Origin: Saccopteryx bilineata
Lineage: Eukaryota; Chordata; Mammalia; Chiroptera; Emballonuridae
Assembly: GCF_036850765.1 (NCBI RefSeq)
Contig: NC_089498.1
Location: forward strand, 76,982,305-77,046,304
Reading direction: 5' to 3'
Length of the DNA stretch: 64,000 nucleotides
The translations under genes and the position numbers were made by a program. Position 1 is the stretch's first letter; the number at the start of each line of letters is the position of its first letter. The notes below the pieces were generated by a model that saw only the letters and a list, made by a program, of their open reading frames with translations, was not told the DNA's origin and ran no database searches. Shown here in pieces: positions 1 to 12,510 of the stretch.

Positions 1-470
1 GATTGAGTAATACATTAAAAAGCTCACATACCACGATCAACTGGTATTTATTATGGGGATACCAAGTTGCTACAATATCTGCAAATCAATTAACATGATA
101 CACCACAAACAAAATGAAGGATAAAACAACCATACCATCATAGCAATAGATTGAGAAAAAGCATTTGCTAAAACCCAGCACCCATTTATGATAAAAGTTC
201 TCATCAAGGTGGGAATAAAGGAAATATACCTCAATGTAATAAAGGCCCACAGCCAGCATTCTACTCAATGTGCAAAAATCTACAAACAAGACAGATAAAT
301 GTATTCCATAATATTGTAATAACAATGTGTGGTGCTGTTGGGTTCTGGAGATATCATTGGGATCACTTTGTGAAGTGTAGAAATATATGATTGTTTGGCC
401 TCTGTGCTGTACACCTGAAACTAATACAAAATAATATTGAATGTAAATTGTAACTTTAAATAAAAATTTT
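1..470 (+). mobile_element. L1 LINE, internally deleted 3' piece
   Basis: Sense-strand L1 remnant. Positions 1-300 resemble the ORF2 reverse-transcriptase region (compare 49110-49350, which has the same order of words). From about 300 the sequence jumps to an L1 3' end with a 'gtacacctgaaactaatac' type tail and an A-rich end near 470. Most of the ORF2 C-terminal half is missing between them. The reading frame is broken. The left end lies outside the window. Confidence 0.75.
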
Positions 471-670
471 TGTTACCTAGGCTGAAATAAATAAATAAAG
501 CAAATGTCTTTGAGATAAAATAAAACTTCTTTCTTTGTTATACTCTTAAGTTGTTTCATGGAAACCACTAAATTTATATATGTCCCTTACCAAATAGCCT
601 TCTCTCCTTTAATTTTCTTTAGTTAGTAATGATGACAATATGCTCCTAATTATAGATTTTCTTTTTTATT

Positions 671-718
671 TACATACACACACCACACACACAGACACAC
701 AGACACACACACACACAT
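671..718. repeat. (CA)n microsatellite, interrupted
   Basis: About 48 bases of CA dinucleotides with a few CAGA interruptions. The surrounding 721-1300 is AT-rich, with no recognisable gene or repeat. Confidence 0.9.
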
Positions 719-1310
719 ATACTAAAATCTTTAGTAATGGATTTGATTTTTTTCTTCAGGTAGACGTTAAACATTTAGATTGGTGTCTTCTTGAATTCTG
801 AAATTCATTTCTTTTTATTTCTTTCTTGGTTCTCTTAATTATTGACTTTTAAATCTTCCAGTTTCTCATCTTTTTTCCAGTTAGATAAGCCTCCATGTAT
901 TTATTTAATTTCTAGTGAAATTATCACTGCAGTTTTGTTTTGTTTTTAATTAAATTTTGACAGACTGTATAAGTACCAGTACATTTATGTTTTTATACAG
1001 GGTTGTACAAGGGAGGTGGTGAGGGGGGAGAAGAAATTATTTGTTTTCTTTTATGCAAATTTTATGTCATGAAACACTTTTCAAAATTGTGTTTTAAAGC
1101 TTTCCCAAACTCTCTGTACATTGAATTCCTAAAAACATTTAAAGAATTATTTTTGAGTCAATAAAAGTATTTTGAACCAAAAATTTTAAAGATGATATTT
1201 CAAGAACCATATAGCATTTCAAATTAAGGCATAGTGGTTAGAAATTAAAATTGATGAAAATCAAAGATCATTATCTCTTTTTTTGTGGGCTTTATGAAAA
1301 CAGTTAATCT

Positions 1311-1552
1311 GCCCTGGCCAGGTGGCTCAGTGGACAAAGCATCCACCCAGCACATCACAGGTTGGGGGTTCAATCCCCGGTCAGGGCACCTAGCAGAAGC
1401 AATCAGTCAGTACACAACTAAATGGAACAGTTAAGTGAAACGATGAATTGATTCTTTTCTCTCTTTCTCTAATGCACTTCTCTTTTGCTCTCCCCCTCTC
1501 CTTTTCTCATTTTTTTCTCTCTCTCAAGTCAATAGAAAACGTTTTAAAAAAC
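1311..1552 (+). mobile_element. Ves-like tRNA-derived SINE, older type
   Basis: Head 'gccctggccaggtggctcag' with an internal pol III B-box-like 'ggttcaatcc', a CT-rich middle and an A-rich tail. A 10-bp target-site duplication CAGTTAATCT (1301-1310 and 1553-1562) brackets it. Confidence 0.9.
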
Positions 1553-2154
1553 CAGTTAATCTATTTGTTTTCTGTATTTTTGATTATCTCTTTTGTGACC
1601 TATTTCACCTGAAAAAAGCTACTAGTTATTAAAAGGATTTTAGTAGACATATCTTTGGGCATCTGGAAACAGTCCAGACTGCTTATATCTAGAAAGAGAA
1701 AATGACATTGGCATGATCAAAGAATTCTCATTCTAATGTCTTATGCCTGGTGCAATTGTAGAAATGCCAGTAACACACTATATTTATAAATACCAGAGCA
1801 GGATGTGGCAGGTGATGATGCAAGGCAGGGTCTGGTGAAACCTTGATGTCATTGCAAAGGAGGTTTCTGTTAGTAACAATTTTAAGATTAATGAATAATT
1901 TTGAATAACTTGGCCTTACAAAATAAAGTTGATTATTCAAATTATGTTTCTCCTCAAAGCTGAAAAAATTAAATGTGAATTAATACCTCCCTTCTCTGGT
2001 CATTTTTTCTTTTTATTGTTGAATTAGATCAGGAGAGACTAGTAGGCAAAATAAGGTGAAGAAAGCAGTGTTTTGTTTTGTTTTTAAATGATTTTTAAAG
2101 TGTGACATACTTTTTAGGTTATGTCAGATTCTTCAATGTAAAGCAAAATCTATA

Positions 2155-2246
2155 TTTCCTCTTTCCTTTCTTTTTTATTCCTTCCTGAACCTCTTCCTCA
2201 ACTACTTCCTCCTGCCCTCCTTCCCTCCCTCCCTTCCTCCCTCCCT
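2155..2246. repeat. polypyrimidine (CT-rich) tract
   Basis: Strongly strand-asymmetric C/T tract made of degenerate CCTT and CCCT units. It has no target duplication. The flanking DNA, 1563-2154 and 2247-2754, shows nothing I recognise. Confidence 0.7.
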
Positions 2247-2766
2247 TTAATTATCTATCAAACTTTATTTTTTAACCTATTAAAAGATTCTTTTACCGCT
2301 ATCAATAAAACATGCTATTTTGTCTCAGTACTGATGGCTGCGCTCTGAGGTTATCTAGTGTAAATCTACACATACATGTTATAATTATTCAGTTTACAAA
2401 AGAAGGGCTTACCTTTATCCTTATAAATCTCAGTGGCATGCATTGTCCCAGAATATGACATTAAACCTGGGTATAATTTGAGATCGTGTCTCTCCTACCT
2501 AAAATCAAAGCAAAGAGAGCTTCTGTTGGAGTACTGCAAATGATGGGACTTAGTTTCATCTAGGGGGTAAAACTCTTGCTTTGGTTCCATTCTTTTTATT
2601 CTACTTTGAAATTAAAATTTAGAAACTTTAAAAAAATGTCTGTGGATAATGTATGCATTTTATTGTACTGAAAAATAAAGTCAGACCTCTTCCAGGAAAA
2701 GGAAAAGTCTCATTTGTTTAGTTTGTTGGATCGTGAGCTTGCTTTACCAATTCAATTATATAATGG

Positions 2767-2919
2767 GCCCTGGAGGATGCAGAGTCATCCGGAGTGCTGA
2801 GGGCACTGGCTTATCCCAAACTGGTTCCTGCTCAGGGCACTTATGAGAAGCAATCAATGGCACAACTAACTGAAACAATGAGTTGATGCTTCTCTCTCTG
2901 CCGCCCCTCCCTCCCCCTG
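2767..2919 (+). mobile_element. degenerate Ves-like SINE
   Basis: Damaged head 'gggccctggaggatgcag', then the usual 'gcaatcaatggcacaac' body and a CT-rich end. An imperfect 12-bp duplication, ATTATATAATGG (2755-2766) and ATTATATAGTGG (2920-2931), supports the boundaries. Confidence 0.8.
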
Positions 2920-3137
2920 ATTATATAGTGGTACTGTCAGCTGCCATGTTATTTTTTTGGGAGGGGGGACTACTAATTTGAATACCACTATTTACACTAT
3001 CTCTATTGGAAAAGAAGTGTTTCTAATGCTTATATCAGAATGCACTGATAAAAGACAACTGCATGCCACCATCAGATTGAGATTGTTACTGACGTTCCAT
3101 CATTAAAGGGTCAAGAAAAGACAGTAATACCCATTGC

Positions 3138-3349
3138 CTTTTTTTTTTTTTACTTTTTATTGAATTTTTTTGGGTACCATTGGTTCAAAGTAGTTATGCA
3201 GGTTTCAGGTGAACAATTCTATAAAACATCATCTGTACACTGTATTGTGTGTTCACCACCCCAAGTCAGGTCTGCATCTATCTACATTTATCCCTCCTCC
3301 ACCCTCCCCATCTCCCCATCTCAGGCAGTCACCACATTGTTTTCCATGA

Positions 3350-3390
<41 letters not shown>

Positions 3391-3440
3391 CTCAATCCCT
3401 CCAGTGTCCCCCAGATGCCATGTTTTTTTTTTTTTTTTAA
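3138..3440 (-). mobile_element. L1 3' end, antisense, with (TC)n
   Basis: Starts with a T-run (the reverse of an A-tail), followed by the antisense L1 3' UTR also seen at 60372-60590. A (TC)n run at about 3351-3387 and a poly-T at 3422-3438 follow. Short open frames here are low-complexity artefacts. Confidence 0.75.
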
Positions 3441-3559
3441 AGAAAAGCCTCTCTGTGTTCTTTGGTACTTTGGATGGTAAGATACATGAGATAATAAAGT
3501 AAACAACCAAATAGTCTAAAGTTTAGCATAGCATTATGATGAGGGGCATAGAATTAAGC

Positions 3560-3690
3560 AAAGCTGTACATGTGCAGACTTGGGCAAATCACCTAACCTT
3601 TTCAAGTCTCAGCTTCCTTTATTGTAAAACAGGAATAATCATAGTACTTTTATAGGCTAATATTTTTAAAAGGGTAAAATCATGACTCGT
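3560..3690 (+). mobile_element. MIR SINE, ancient
   Basis: Contains the mammal-wide MIR core pattern: 'cttgggcaaatcacctaacc', then 'ctcagcttcc' and a run ending 'aataatcatagtac'. Diverged, with no target duplication visible. Confidence 0.75.
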
Positions 3691-4084
3691 AGGTATAAAA
3701 TGAACATGTCAACAGTTTTATTTTAACTCATAATTAGTGAACATGTAAATTGTCACAGGTGATTTAAAGAATTCAAAGATCAGAGATGTGTGATTCATGA
3801 AATCAATTTACAAATATTACAAAACTGACTTTTTGTGGGGTGGCAGGTTTCAGTTTTCTCTCTACAGGGTCAGATTTTATTTACTAATTTACAGGTAAAA
3901 CATTGTTGTAAGTAATGTATAATTCACAGTTTCATAAAATAGCTCTAATATGGTAAAAGGTATGAACCTCATTGAATCATATAACTAGAAGGCTGTGCTC
4001 TTTATGCATACGATTCCACTAATGACATCTGCATTCGTTTTGGTCTGTTTCAAAATCTTTTACAGTTGTTTTGATGGTACCTAA

Positions 4085-4190
4085 CTCCATATAGTATGTT
4101 GTTAGAATTAAATAACATAATGTGAACTATATGCCAAGCCCAGGACTTATACGTAATGACAGCTCAATAAATTATAACTACTATTACATT
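4085..4190 (+). mobile_element. MIR 3' portion, ancient
   Basis: The stretch 'gccaagcccaggac ... agctcaataaattataac' matches the MIR 3' half (the 'gctcaataaatgtt' type end). It may be the continuation of the MIR at 3560 or a separate copy. The next 1.1 kb (4191-5271) shows no assignable element. Confidence 0.5.
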
Positions 4191-5282
4191 CTGAAAAATG
4201 TGTGTAGCAGATATTTTTCATTAATTGAATTAAGCTAAATCTATATTTCCTACAATTTGATGAGAATGTATTAAAAACAATAAAATACACCAGATTTTCC
4301 TTCTTTTAACAACTACTTATCTCAAAATGAATTCTCTCAAAAATAGACAATAAGACAGTGGGGCCTAAAACTGGTCAATGGATGGTTCTTACGGGTATTA
4401 AGAAGCTGAATACAGTTTTATCCTTTTCTAAACTCCTGAGTGTTTTATTTGGTTAGCTATTTAGTTTTGGTTAGTGATTTGGAAATTCTTTGTATTTACT
4501 GTTGTTGGAAGATTTGGTTAGTTGGAATCGGAAGGGGTTATTCATTGATAGTTACTTGAATGTAGAAGAAAGGAAATGTTAGTCTCTTTATATATGAGTT
4601 TACATATATTTTTGTGTTAATTATATACTAATTTAAATTTTTTATTTAAGGAAACTTACAGTAAATTCCTTTGTAAAGAAAACAAATCTTTTTCAGAAAG
4701 AGATAATGATCAATCTCTAGTTATCCACTTAAGGCAGTTCCATGTTTGTCTTCTATAACACATTCCTAAATCTATAGTGTGTTCGATAATTTTCCTTATA
4801 TTTCTTCTTAGGTTTTCATGTTAGCAGTCAAGCTAAATAAATATCATAGAAATATCAGAGCATGTTGTGGAAACCAGTTTTTGACCCTGATCAGCCTGTT
4901 TTTTATTCCTCGGGGCCTAGGCCACTAAAAGTATATAAAGAGTTTGCTCTGATGCCTCTGGATGCCAGTGAATCAAGACTGCTACAGACTTCACTGTCCG
5001 TCTTGTCATAGGTGAACAAGGTTGGCATCCATGAGTCTCATCTAGTTATATGGGAAAGAGTGGTTCTTTGCAGTAAACTGTTTCAGGAACACAAAAGTGT
5101 GGAGGGGATTTCTTGAACTGTCCCTGGTTGCCAGCATCACAGGGCTTAGGATATTTCAACACTGAGAGGGGAATTTGAAACATGTTTCTTATCAGTTGTC
5201 CTGGTCACTTCCTCTTCCTCTGTCTTCAGCTCCAATGCCCTCCCCTTAAGGTTTCAAATTATTACTAAAATATTTAGTCCAG

Positions 5283-5680
5283 GGCCCTGGCCGGTTGGCT
5301 CAGCGGTAGAGCGTCGGACTAGCGTGCGGAGGACCCGGGTTCGATTCCCGGCCAGGGCACATAGGAGAAGCGCCCATTTGCTTCTCCACCCCTCCGCCGC
5401 GCTTTCCTCTCTGTCTCTCTCTTCCCCTCCCGCAGCCAAGGCTCCATTGGAGCAAAGATGGCCCGGGCGCTGGGCATGGCTCTGTGGCCTCTGCCTCAGG
5501 CGCTAGAGTGGCTCTGGTCGCAATATGGTGACGCCCAGGATGGGCAGAGCACCCCCCCCTGGGGGGCAGAGCACCGCCCCTGGTGGGCGTGCCGGGTGGA
5601 TCCCGGTCGGGCGCATGCGGGAGTCTGTCTGACTGCCTCTCCCTGTTTCCAGCTTCAGAAAAATGGAAAAAAAAAAAAAA
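5283..5680 (+). mobile_element. Ves-like SINE, long GC-rich subtype
   Basis: About 400-bp SINE with tRNA-like head (A-box 'tggctcagcgg', B-box 'ggttcgattcc'), CT-rich linker, GC-rich body and poly-A tail. Bracketed by the 11-bp duplication ATTTAGTCCAG (5272-5282, 5681-5691). The duplication is perfect, so this is a relatively young insertion. Open frames of 60-80 codons inside it are chance frames. Confidence 0.95.
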
Positions 5681-6016
5681 ATTTAGTCCAGGTAGTTAGA
5701 TAAACAATATTTTTTTCTACACAATTTTATCTCCTGTTCCTTTTTTAAATTTTTCATCAGGATGATGTTTAGAATCATTTTATGTATGTATTTTTTTTTA
5801 AATCCTCCTGGGATTTTATTGGCATTGTGTGCAATTTATAAATTTGTTATAACAGACATTTTTATGTTGTATTTTGATCTAGTAGAATGACATAGATCTC
5901 TTTCAGATATTCTTTTTAAATTATCCAGTATAGTTTCATATTTTTTAAAGGTACTTATACTGTTATGTATAGTCTAAGTATTAGTATTGTTCTATCATTA
6001 TTATTCTTGTTATTTT

Positions 6017-6405
6017 TTTTTTCTGTATTTTTCTGAAGCTGGAAACGGAGAGAGACAGACAGACTCTCGCACGCGCCCGACCAGGATCCACGCGGCACGC
6101 CCACCAGGGGGCAACGCTCTGCCCACCAGGGGGCGATGCTCTGCCCCTCTGGGGCGTTGCTCTGTTGCAACCAGAGCCACTCCAGCGCCTGGGGCAGAGG
6201 CCGAGGAGCCATCCCCAGCGCCCGGGCCATCTTTGCTCCAGTGTAGCCTCCGCTGCGGGAGGGGAAGAGAAAGACAGAGAGGAAGGAGATGGGGAGGGGT
6301 GGAGAAGCAGATGGGTGCTTCTCCTGTGTGCCCTGGCCGGGAATCGAACCCGGGACTTCTGCACGCCAGGCCCACGCTCTACCACTGAGCCAACCGGCCA
6401 GGGCC
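6017..6405 (-). mobile_element. Ves-like SINE, long subtype
   Basis: Reverse-strand copy ending '...caaccggccagggcc'. A duplication of about 16 bp beginning TTATTCTTGTTATTTT (6001-6016 and from 6406) flanks it. Overlapping open frames of 90-134 codons on both strands come from its GC-rich body and are not genes. Confidence 0.95.
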
Positions 6406-6441
6406 TTATTCTTGTTATTTTTATAATTTTAAGTGATGTCG

Positions 6442-6500
6442 TTTTATTTATTTTTTTTATTTAGAAAATTAAATTTAACAGGGTGACATTGGTCAATGAC
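6442..6500 (-). mobile_element. short L1 3' end, antisense
   Basis: About 60 bases match the antisense L1 3' terminus ('ttagaaaattaaatttaaca' followed by 'gggtgacattggtcaa', compare 61230-61265). The following 6501-7755 is AT-rich, with no recognisable gene or repeat. Confidence 0.65.
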
Positions 6501-8363
6501 ATCTCTTTTATACCATGTTTTCTATGTCATGATTGCTGGTATAAAGAGATGTATAATTATTTTGTATTCAAATACAACATTCCTTTACTGGTTCAATTGC
6601 TTTTTAGGGTAATAAGTTCATTTGAATTTCTGGATATTTATTCACGTTCCCTGAAAATTATGTTTGTTTCTCTTCTTTTATTTTCTTTATTCCTTTCTTA
6701 TATATTACTGCAATATCAAAACTTTGAAAACTCGGGAGAATTTTAATATTGGCTTTTGTTTGAAGATTTGTGCTTCAAAATAAGGAAGAATTATTCTAAT
6801 CCTGGTATTTTCATGGCTTTTTAAGAATAGGTGTTGAGGTATTAAGTTTATAAAGATGGCATACCATTGCTGTAAATATGAACATTTACAATAACATGCT
6901 TCATTAAATAAATCAGATTGCTTTCCAGTTCTGTTAACAATAGTATTTATTTATATTTCTTGACCACTAGGAAATTTGAGTTTTAAGTAATATTTGTCAC
7001 CTACTCTCTCAAATTAAAAATCAAATGAAATGTTCATCAGGAAGACCAATATAACTAGCATAGAACACTAATATTTGAAATATGTCAGTTATTCATATAT
7101 ATTGTGTAATGAAAAAGTAATATATCCCTGTGAAACATTTTATATAAATGTGTCATGTGCCTTAAATAATGAAAAAGTTTAAAACTTGAACTATATAGAG
7201 ACTTCTTTAAATTATTTTAAATGGGTCATTTTTCCTTCTCAAAACTTACTAGATGCAACCCTACCCCGAGGAAAATTTTACTAAATGTGAAAGATAATAG
7301 TCACTAATAATATAGCCAGTGCTGCAGTTTTTTAAAAGCAGGAACTATCAATTCCTAACTTTCTCCTTTAGGCCCCTAAGGGATGAATCTTAATTTTATA
7401 ACAGTAATGGCTACATGTAATGTACCAGATTTGGGATAATGTACAGTTCTGATTTTACAGACTTCATATTTTTGGAGTGACTATGTAGTAGATGGAAAGG
7501 CAAACTCTGCTCTTGGACTCCTCTACACATAATTAAACCTGGCATCTAAGAAGTTGTGGCAGATTTATACTTTGCCTTCACATCCATATCAGTAAGACTC
7601 CTTAAAATTTATAATCATTTTATTTTGTCATTTTTAAAAATCATTTTGTTAAACTAAACATGTTAGCAGATTGAAAAATAGAGGAAAAAATGACAACAAT
7701 CTCTTTTTTTGTTTTCTTTCAATTATATGTAAGTCAGTGTGTGTGTTTATGTAGTTCTGGAATTTTATTTTTATTTATTTTTATTTTTAAATTTAAATTT
7801 ATTGGGGTGACATCAGTTAAGAAGATTATATAGGTTTCAGTTGTATATTTTTCTGTGATACATGTTCTGTACATTGCATTGTATGCCTACCACCCAAAGG
7901 CAAATCATCTTCTGTCACCATATATATGTTCCCTTTAACCTATTACAATCCTTCTACCACCACCACCACCATCACACCTTTCTGCTGGTAACCACCATGT
8001 TATTGTCTGTATTTGTGAGCTGCAGTTTTTATCCTACATGTGAATGAAATCATATAGTTCTTAGCTTTTTCTGACTGACTTATTTTGTTTAGCATAATAT
8101 TCTCAAGTTGGCAATATTTCATCTTATGCCTGAGTATTATTCCATTGTATATATAGGTACCACATCTTTATCCAGTCATCTATCAAAGGATACTTTGGTT
8201 GTTTCTATCTCTTGGCCACTGTGAATAATACTGCAGTGAACATAGGGATGCATATATCTTTGCAAACAAATGTTTTCAATTTTTTTGGTTAGATAGCCAG
8301 AAGAAGGATTGCTTGGTCATATGATAACTCTATTCTTAATTTTTTTAGAAATTTCTATACTGT

Positions 8364-8730
8364 CTTGTTGTTGTTGTTGTTGTTGTTGTTTAAGTGAGAG
8401 GAGGGGAAATAGAGAGACAGACTCCCACATGCCCCTGACCAGGGTCTACCCAGCAACCCCTGTCTGGGGCTGATGCTCATGGTGCCATGCAAATGAGCTA
8501 TTTTTAGCACCTGAGGCAGAGGCTCCACTGAACCATCTTCAGTGCCTAGGACTGACATGTTCGAATCAATGGAACTATGGCTGGGGGAGAGAGAGAGAGA
8601 GAGAGAGCAGGGGAGGGGAAATGGAGAGAAGCAGATGATTGCTTCTTCTGTGTGCCCTGACTAGGAAAAGAACCTGGGACTTCCACACGCTGGGGTTGAC
8701 ACTCTACCACTGAGCCAACTGGCCAGGGCC
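8364..8730 (-). mobile_element. Ves-like SINE within L1, with (TTG)n tail
   Basis: Antisense SINE ending 'ccaactggccagggcc'. Its A-tail, read here as T, has become a (TTG)n run at 8365-8390. A (GA)n run lies at 8588-8607. L1 sequence resumes immediately after it. Confidence 0.85.
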
Positions 8731-9690
8731 TATTTTTCTACAGTGGCTGTACCAGTTTACATTCCCACCAGCAGTGAATGAAGGTTTCTTTTTCTCTACA
8801 ACCTCTCCAAAACTTACTATTACCTTTCTTGTTGATAACAGCCATTTTAACAGGTGTGAGGTAGTATCTCATTATAGTTGTGATTAGAATTTCCCTAATA
8901 GCTAGTGAAGCTGAATATCTTTTCATATATCTGTTGACTGTTTGTATGTCTTCTTGGGAGAAGTGTCTGTTCAGGTGCTCTGCCCATTTTTCACTGGTTA
9001 TTTGTTTGCTGTTGAATTGTATGAGTTCTTTATATATTTTGGATGTTGACCCCATGTCAGAGCTCTTGTTGGCACATGTCTTCTCCCATTTAGTTGGCTG
9101 CCTTTTTGTTTTGTTGGCAGTTTCTTTTGCTGTGCAGAAGCTTTTTAGTTTGACATAGTTCCATTCATTTATTTTGCCTTTTCTTCTCTTGTCTTTGGGG
9201 TCAAGTTCATAATGTATTTTCTAAGTTCATAAGTTTAGTGTCTATGTTTTATTCTGTACAGTTTATTGTTTCAGATCCTATATTTAAGTCTTTGATCCAT
9301 TTTGAATTAATTTTTGTACATGGCAAGAAACTGTAGTCTAATCTCATTGTTTTGCATGTGACTTTTCAATTTTCCTATTATCATTTATTGAAGAGGCTTT
9401 CTTTTCTTTATTGTATGTTTTTGGCTCCTTTTTCAAAAATAATGTGCACATATACATGTGGTTTTTTTGAGGGGGCTCTCAATTCTGTTCCATTGGTTTA
9501 AGTGTCTCTTTTTCTGCCAGTTACATGCTGTTTTGATTATCATTGCTCTGTAGTATAGTTTGAAGTCAGGTAGTATGATACCTCCAGCTTTGTTCTTTTC
9601 TTCTGAGGATTGCTTTGGCTATTTGGTGTCTTGTGGTTCCATACAAATCTGATGATTTTCTGTTGTTTCTTTTAAAAAATGTCATTGTGA

Positions 9691-9869
9691 TTTTTTTTTA
9701 TTTTTCTTAAGGCTTTTATTTATTCATCTTAGGGAGAGACAGAAAAGGGGGAAGGATCAGGAAGCATCAACTCCCATATGTGCCTTGACCAGGCAAGTCC
9801 AGGGTTCTGACTGGTGACTTTAGCTTTCCAGGTCAATGCTTTATCCACTGTGACACCACAGGTCAGGCC
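9691..9869 (-). mobile_element. short SINE within L1
   Basis: About 180 bases: poly-T, 'gagacagaaaaggggg', 'gcatcaactcccatatgtgc' and a head reading 'ccacaggtcaggc'. It is the same short type as 34982-35175. The imperfect duplication GTCATTGTGA (9681-9690) and GTCGTTGGGA (9870-9879) flanks it. Confidence 0.8.
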
Positions 9870-10538
9870 GTCGTTGGGATTGTAATGGCAATTACATTAA
9901 ATCTGTACATTGCTTTGGGTAATATGAACATTTTAACTATGTCTGTTCTTTCAGTCCATGAACACAGAATATCTTTCTATTTCATTGTGCTTTTTTCAAT
10001 CTCTTTTAATAATGCTTTGCAGTTTTCAGTATATAGGTCCTTCATATCCTTTGTAAAGTTTATTCCTAGGTATTTTATTCCTTTTGTTGTAATTGCAAAA
10101 CGAATTGGTTGTTTCTTCTTTTGAAATTTCATTGTTATATATTAATGCAATGAATTTTTTGTTCATTGATTTTGTGTCCTGAAACTTTACTGTATGTGTT
10201 TATTGTTTCTAATAGTTTTTTGGTAGAGTCTTTAGGATTTTCTATATAAAGAATCATGCAAAAAGTGATGCTTTTACTTCTTCATTTCTAATTTGGCTGC
10301 CGTTTAATTCTTTCTTTTGCTTGATTGCTCTGGCTAGGAATTCCAGTACTGTGTTGAATAAGAGTGAAGAGAGTAGGCATCCTTTCTTGCTCCTGATTTT
10401 AGAAGAAAAGCTTTCAGTTTTTTACCTTTGAGTATGATATTAGCTGAGGGTTTGTCATATATGGCCCTTATTATATTAAGATACTTTCCTTTTATACCTA
10501 TTTTATTGATTGTCTTCATCATAAATGTATGTTGTATC

Positions 10539-11183
10539 TAGTGGTGGAATTCAATAATTAAACAACCGGTTCTCTGCCCTAATGACCGTTTTAAGTATGA
10601 AAAAACAATATACCAAAAGATAGTTTATTATTTCATGCATTTAATACTTAAATAAGCACAATAAAAGAGGTATACAAAACTAAATTGTTACAAAAAAGAA
10701 TTTTATAATATTAATGAAAAATATTAAATAATGCCTGACAAAAAGACAATAAAATTGTTATTTAAGACATTTCCAATGACAACTTGTCAGCCCCTGGTTG
10801 TTTGATGCTTTTTCTCTTTACGCTATATATTTGTTTACTGAAGTATCAAACGCGAGTGAATTAAAATGTAGTATTTTATCAAAAATATAATGAGTTTTAT
10901 AAAATGAATGAATAAATATTACAAGCATAGTTGTATCAATTGTTTTTCACCTGTGGATGGAATGAACATTACTACGGGTGCTTAGAATACATTGTTAAAC
11001 AGATTAAAGTTAAAAAAAGAGTAAGAAATGTAAATTTGTGATTTCTATATTGGGTGGTTGCCCAGGCCCCCAACTTAGAACACTGATTACAACTGCTATT
11101 TTAACAACTGGTTTGCCGAACTCAACAAAAAATTAAGTATTGATTCTGCTGAACTGGTGTGAAGCAGCTGAATCCCACCACTG
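10539..11183. mobile_element. non-autonomous hAT transposon (645 bp)
   Basis: Inverted ends TAGTGGTGGAATTCA and TGAATCCCACCACTG are complementary except at a few bases and are typical of hAT (CAGTGGTGG). The 8-bp duplication is GTTGTATC (10531-10538) and GTTGTATT (11184-11191). The interior is AT-rich, with no frame resembling a transposase, so it depended on an enzyme made elsewhere. L1 sequence seems to resume briefly after it. Confidence 0.85.
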
Positions 11184-11236
11184 GTTGTATTTTATCAACA
11201 TAGAATTTTAAATTTCTTTGGGATGAAAACATTTTG

Positions 11237-11623
11237 ATTATTTATTTATTTATTTATTTGTTATATTTTTCTGAAGTTAGAAGCGGGGAGGCAGTCAGAC
11301 AGACTCCCACATGTGCCCGACCGGTATCCACCCGGGATACCCACAAGACGGTGATGCTCTGCCCATCTGGGGTGTTGCTCCTTTGAGACTGGAGTCATTC
11401 TAGCACCTGAGGCGTAGGCAATGGAGACGTCCTCATTGCCTTAACCAACTTGTCTCCAATGGAGCCTTGGCTGCGGGAGAGGAAGATAGAGACAGAGAGG
11501 AAGGAGAGGGGGGAGGGTAGGGAAGCAGATGGGCGCTTCTCCTGTGTGCCCTGTCCAGGAATCAAACCCAGGACTTCCTCATGCTGGGCAGAGGTTCTAC
11601 CGCTGAGCCAAGTGGCCAGGGCC
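11237..11623 (-). mobile_element. Ves-like SINE, long subtype
   Basis: Reverse copy beginning with (ATTT)n at the tail side and ending 'agtggccagggcc'. The short duplication CATTTTG (11230-11236, 11624-11630) supports its ends. It is more diverged than the copies at 5283 or 20704. Confidence 0.85.
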
Positions 11624-11814
11624 CATTTTGCTTTATTTTTAAAAGTAAATGCAGTTTATATGTAGTTTTATAGAGCCACCAAAACACAATCATAGGGAAT
11701 ATAATGTAAAAGTAATGTCTAAATAAAGGAAAATCAACTAAGGATCATATATTTCTTGAGTTTGGTGCTCAGTTCTGGGAACCATATATTTTAGAATACA
11801 TGACAAACTTCTTA

Positions 11815-12010
11815 CATGCTTTATATACTTTGGGCAACTTTACTTAGCCTTTCTGTGCTTCATTTTGCTTGTTAGTACACTGTAAAATGTACACTGTACT
11901 AATGAGAATATGAGGGTAAAGTGTAAAGATATGAGTAGTATGTGCTAGTAGGTAAAGTACTAGCATGTAAAAATATTAATGTTAATGTAAAAATATAGAT
12001 GTTAATAGAT
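11815..12010 (+). mobile_element. MIR SINE, ancient, diverged
   Basis: 'ttgggcaactttacttagcctttctgtgcttcatt' type order (split over 11830-11865) fits the MIR core. Its downstream half is degraded by AT-rich repeats such as 'gtaaaaatat'. No duplication is visible. Confidence 0.5.
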
Positions 12011-12165
12011 TTTAGTATTATAATTAGCATCATTAAAGATTATGTGACTTAATTTCTCAGTATTTTTATGAAATATTTATATGAAGTAGGTGACCCACAT
12101 TGATAAATTGCACTGGGCAATGCTAGTTTTAGAAGAGTCTTATATTTGGATTTCCAGACATTTCT

Positions 12166-12510
12166 TTTTTTTTTTTTTTTTTTTTTTATAGGGATAGAGA
12201 GAGAGTCAGATAGAGGGATAGACAGGGACAGATAGACAGGAATGGAGAGAGATGAGAAGCATCAATCATGAGTTTTTCGTTGCGACACCATAGTTGTTCA
12301 TTGATTGCTTTCTCATATGTGCCATGACCGCGGGCCTTCAGCAGACTGAGTAACCCCCCGCTCGAGCCAGTGACCTTGGGTCCAAGCTGGTGAGCTTTTT
12401 GCTCAAACCAGATAAGCCCACGCTCAAGCTGGCAACCTCGGGGTCTCGAACCTGGGTCCTTTCGCATCCCAGTCAGACGCTCTATCCTCTGCGCCACCGC
12501 CTGGTCAGGC
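12166..12510 (-). mobile_element. Ves-like SINE, 'CCTGACCAGG' subtype
   Basis: Reverse copy: poly-T, (GA)-rich stretch, then an internal body and the tRNA-like head ending 'gccaccgcctggtcaggc'. It has a perfect 19-bp target duplication TGGATTTCCAGACATTTCT (12147-12165, 12511-12529), among the longest and cleanest in the window, so it is a young insertion. Confidence 0.97.

Larger units (their letters stand above)
7762..10530 (-). mobile_element. L1 LINE, 5'-truncated, antisense
   Basis: Continuous antisense L1 from the 3' UTR (7762-8150) through the C-terminal half of ORF2, interrupted by SINEs at 8364-8730 and 9691-9869 and followed by a hAT at 10539. The minus-strand frame 8738-9055 carries the ORF2 C-terminal region (words resembling the cysteine-rich 'W..C..E' end). 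Many stops and frameshifts make it dead. Confidence 0.85.

Noticed and set aside
3249..3510. Frames rich in SLSLSL or RERERE
   Set aside because: Direct translation of a (TC)n microsatellite.
4870..5060. Possible promoter: 'tatataaag' near 4932
   Set aside because: A TATA-like word in AT-rich DNA with no open frame, splice pattern or CpG enrichment downstream.
5283..5370. tRNA gene candidates at SINE heads here and elsewhere
   Set aside because: A- and B-box-like words are present, but the acceptor arm does not fold and each head continues into a SINE body with a tail and duplication.
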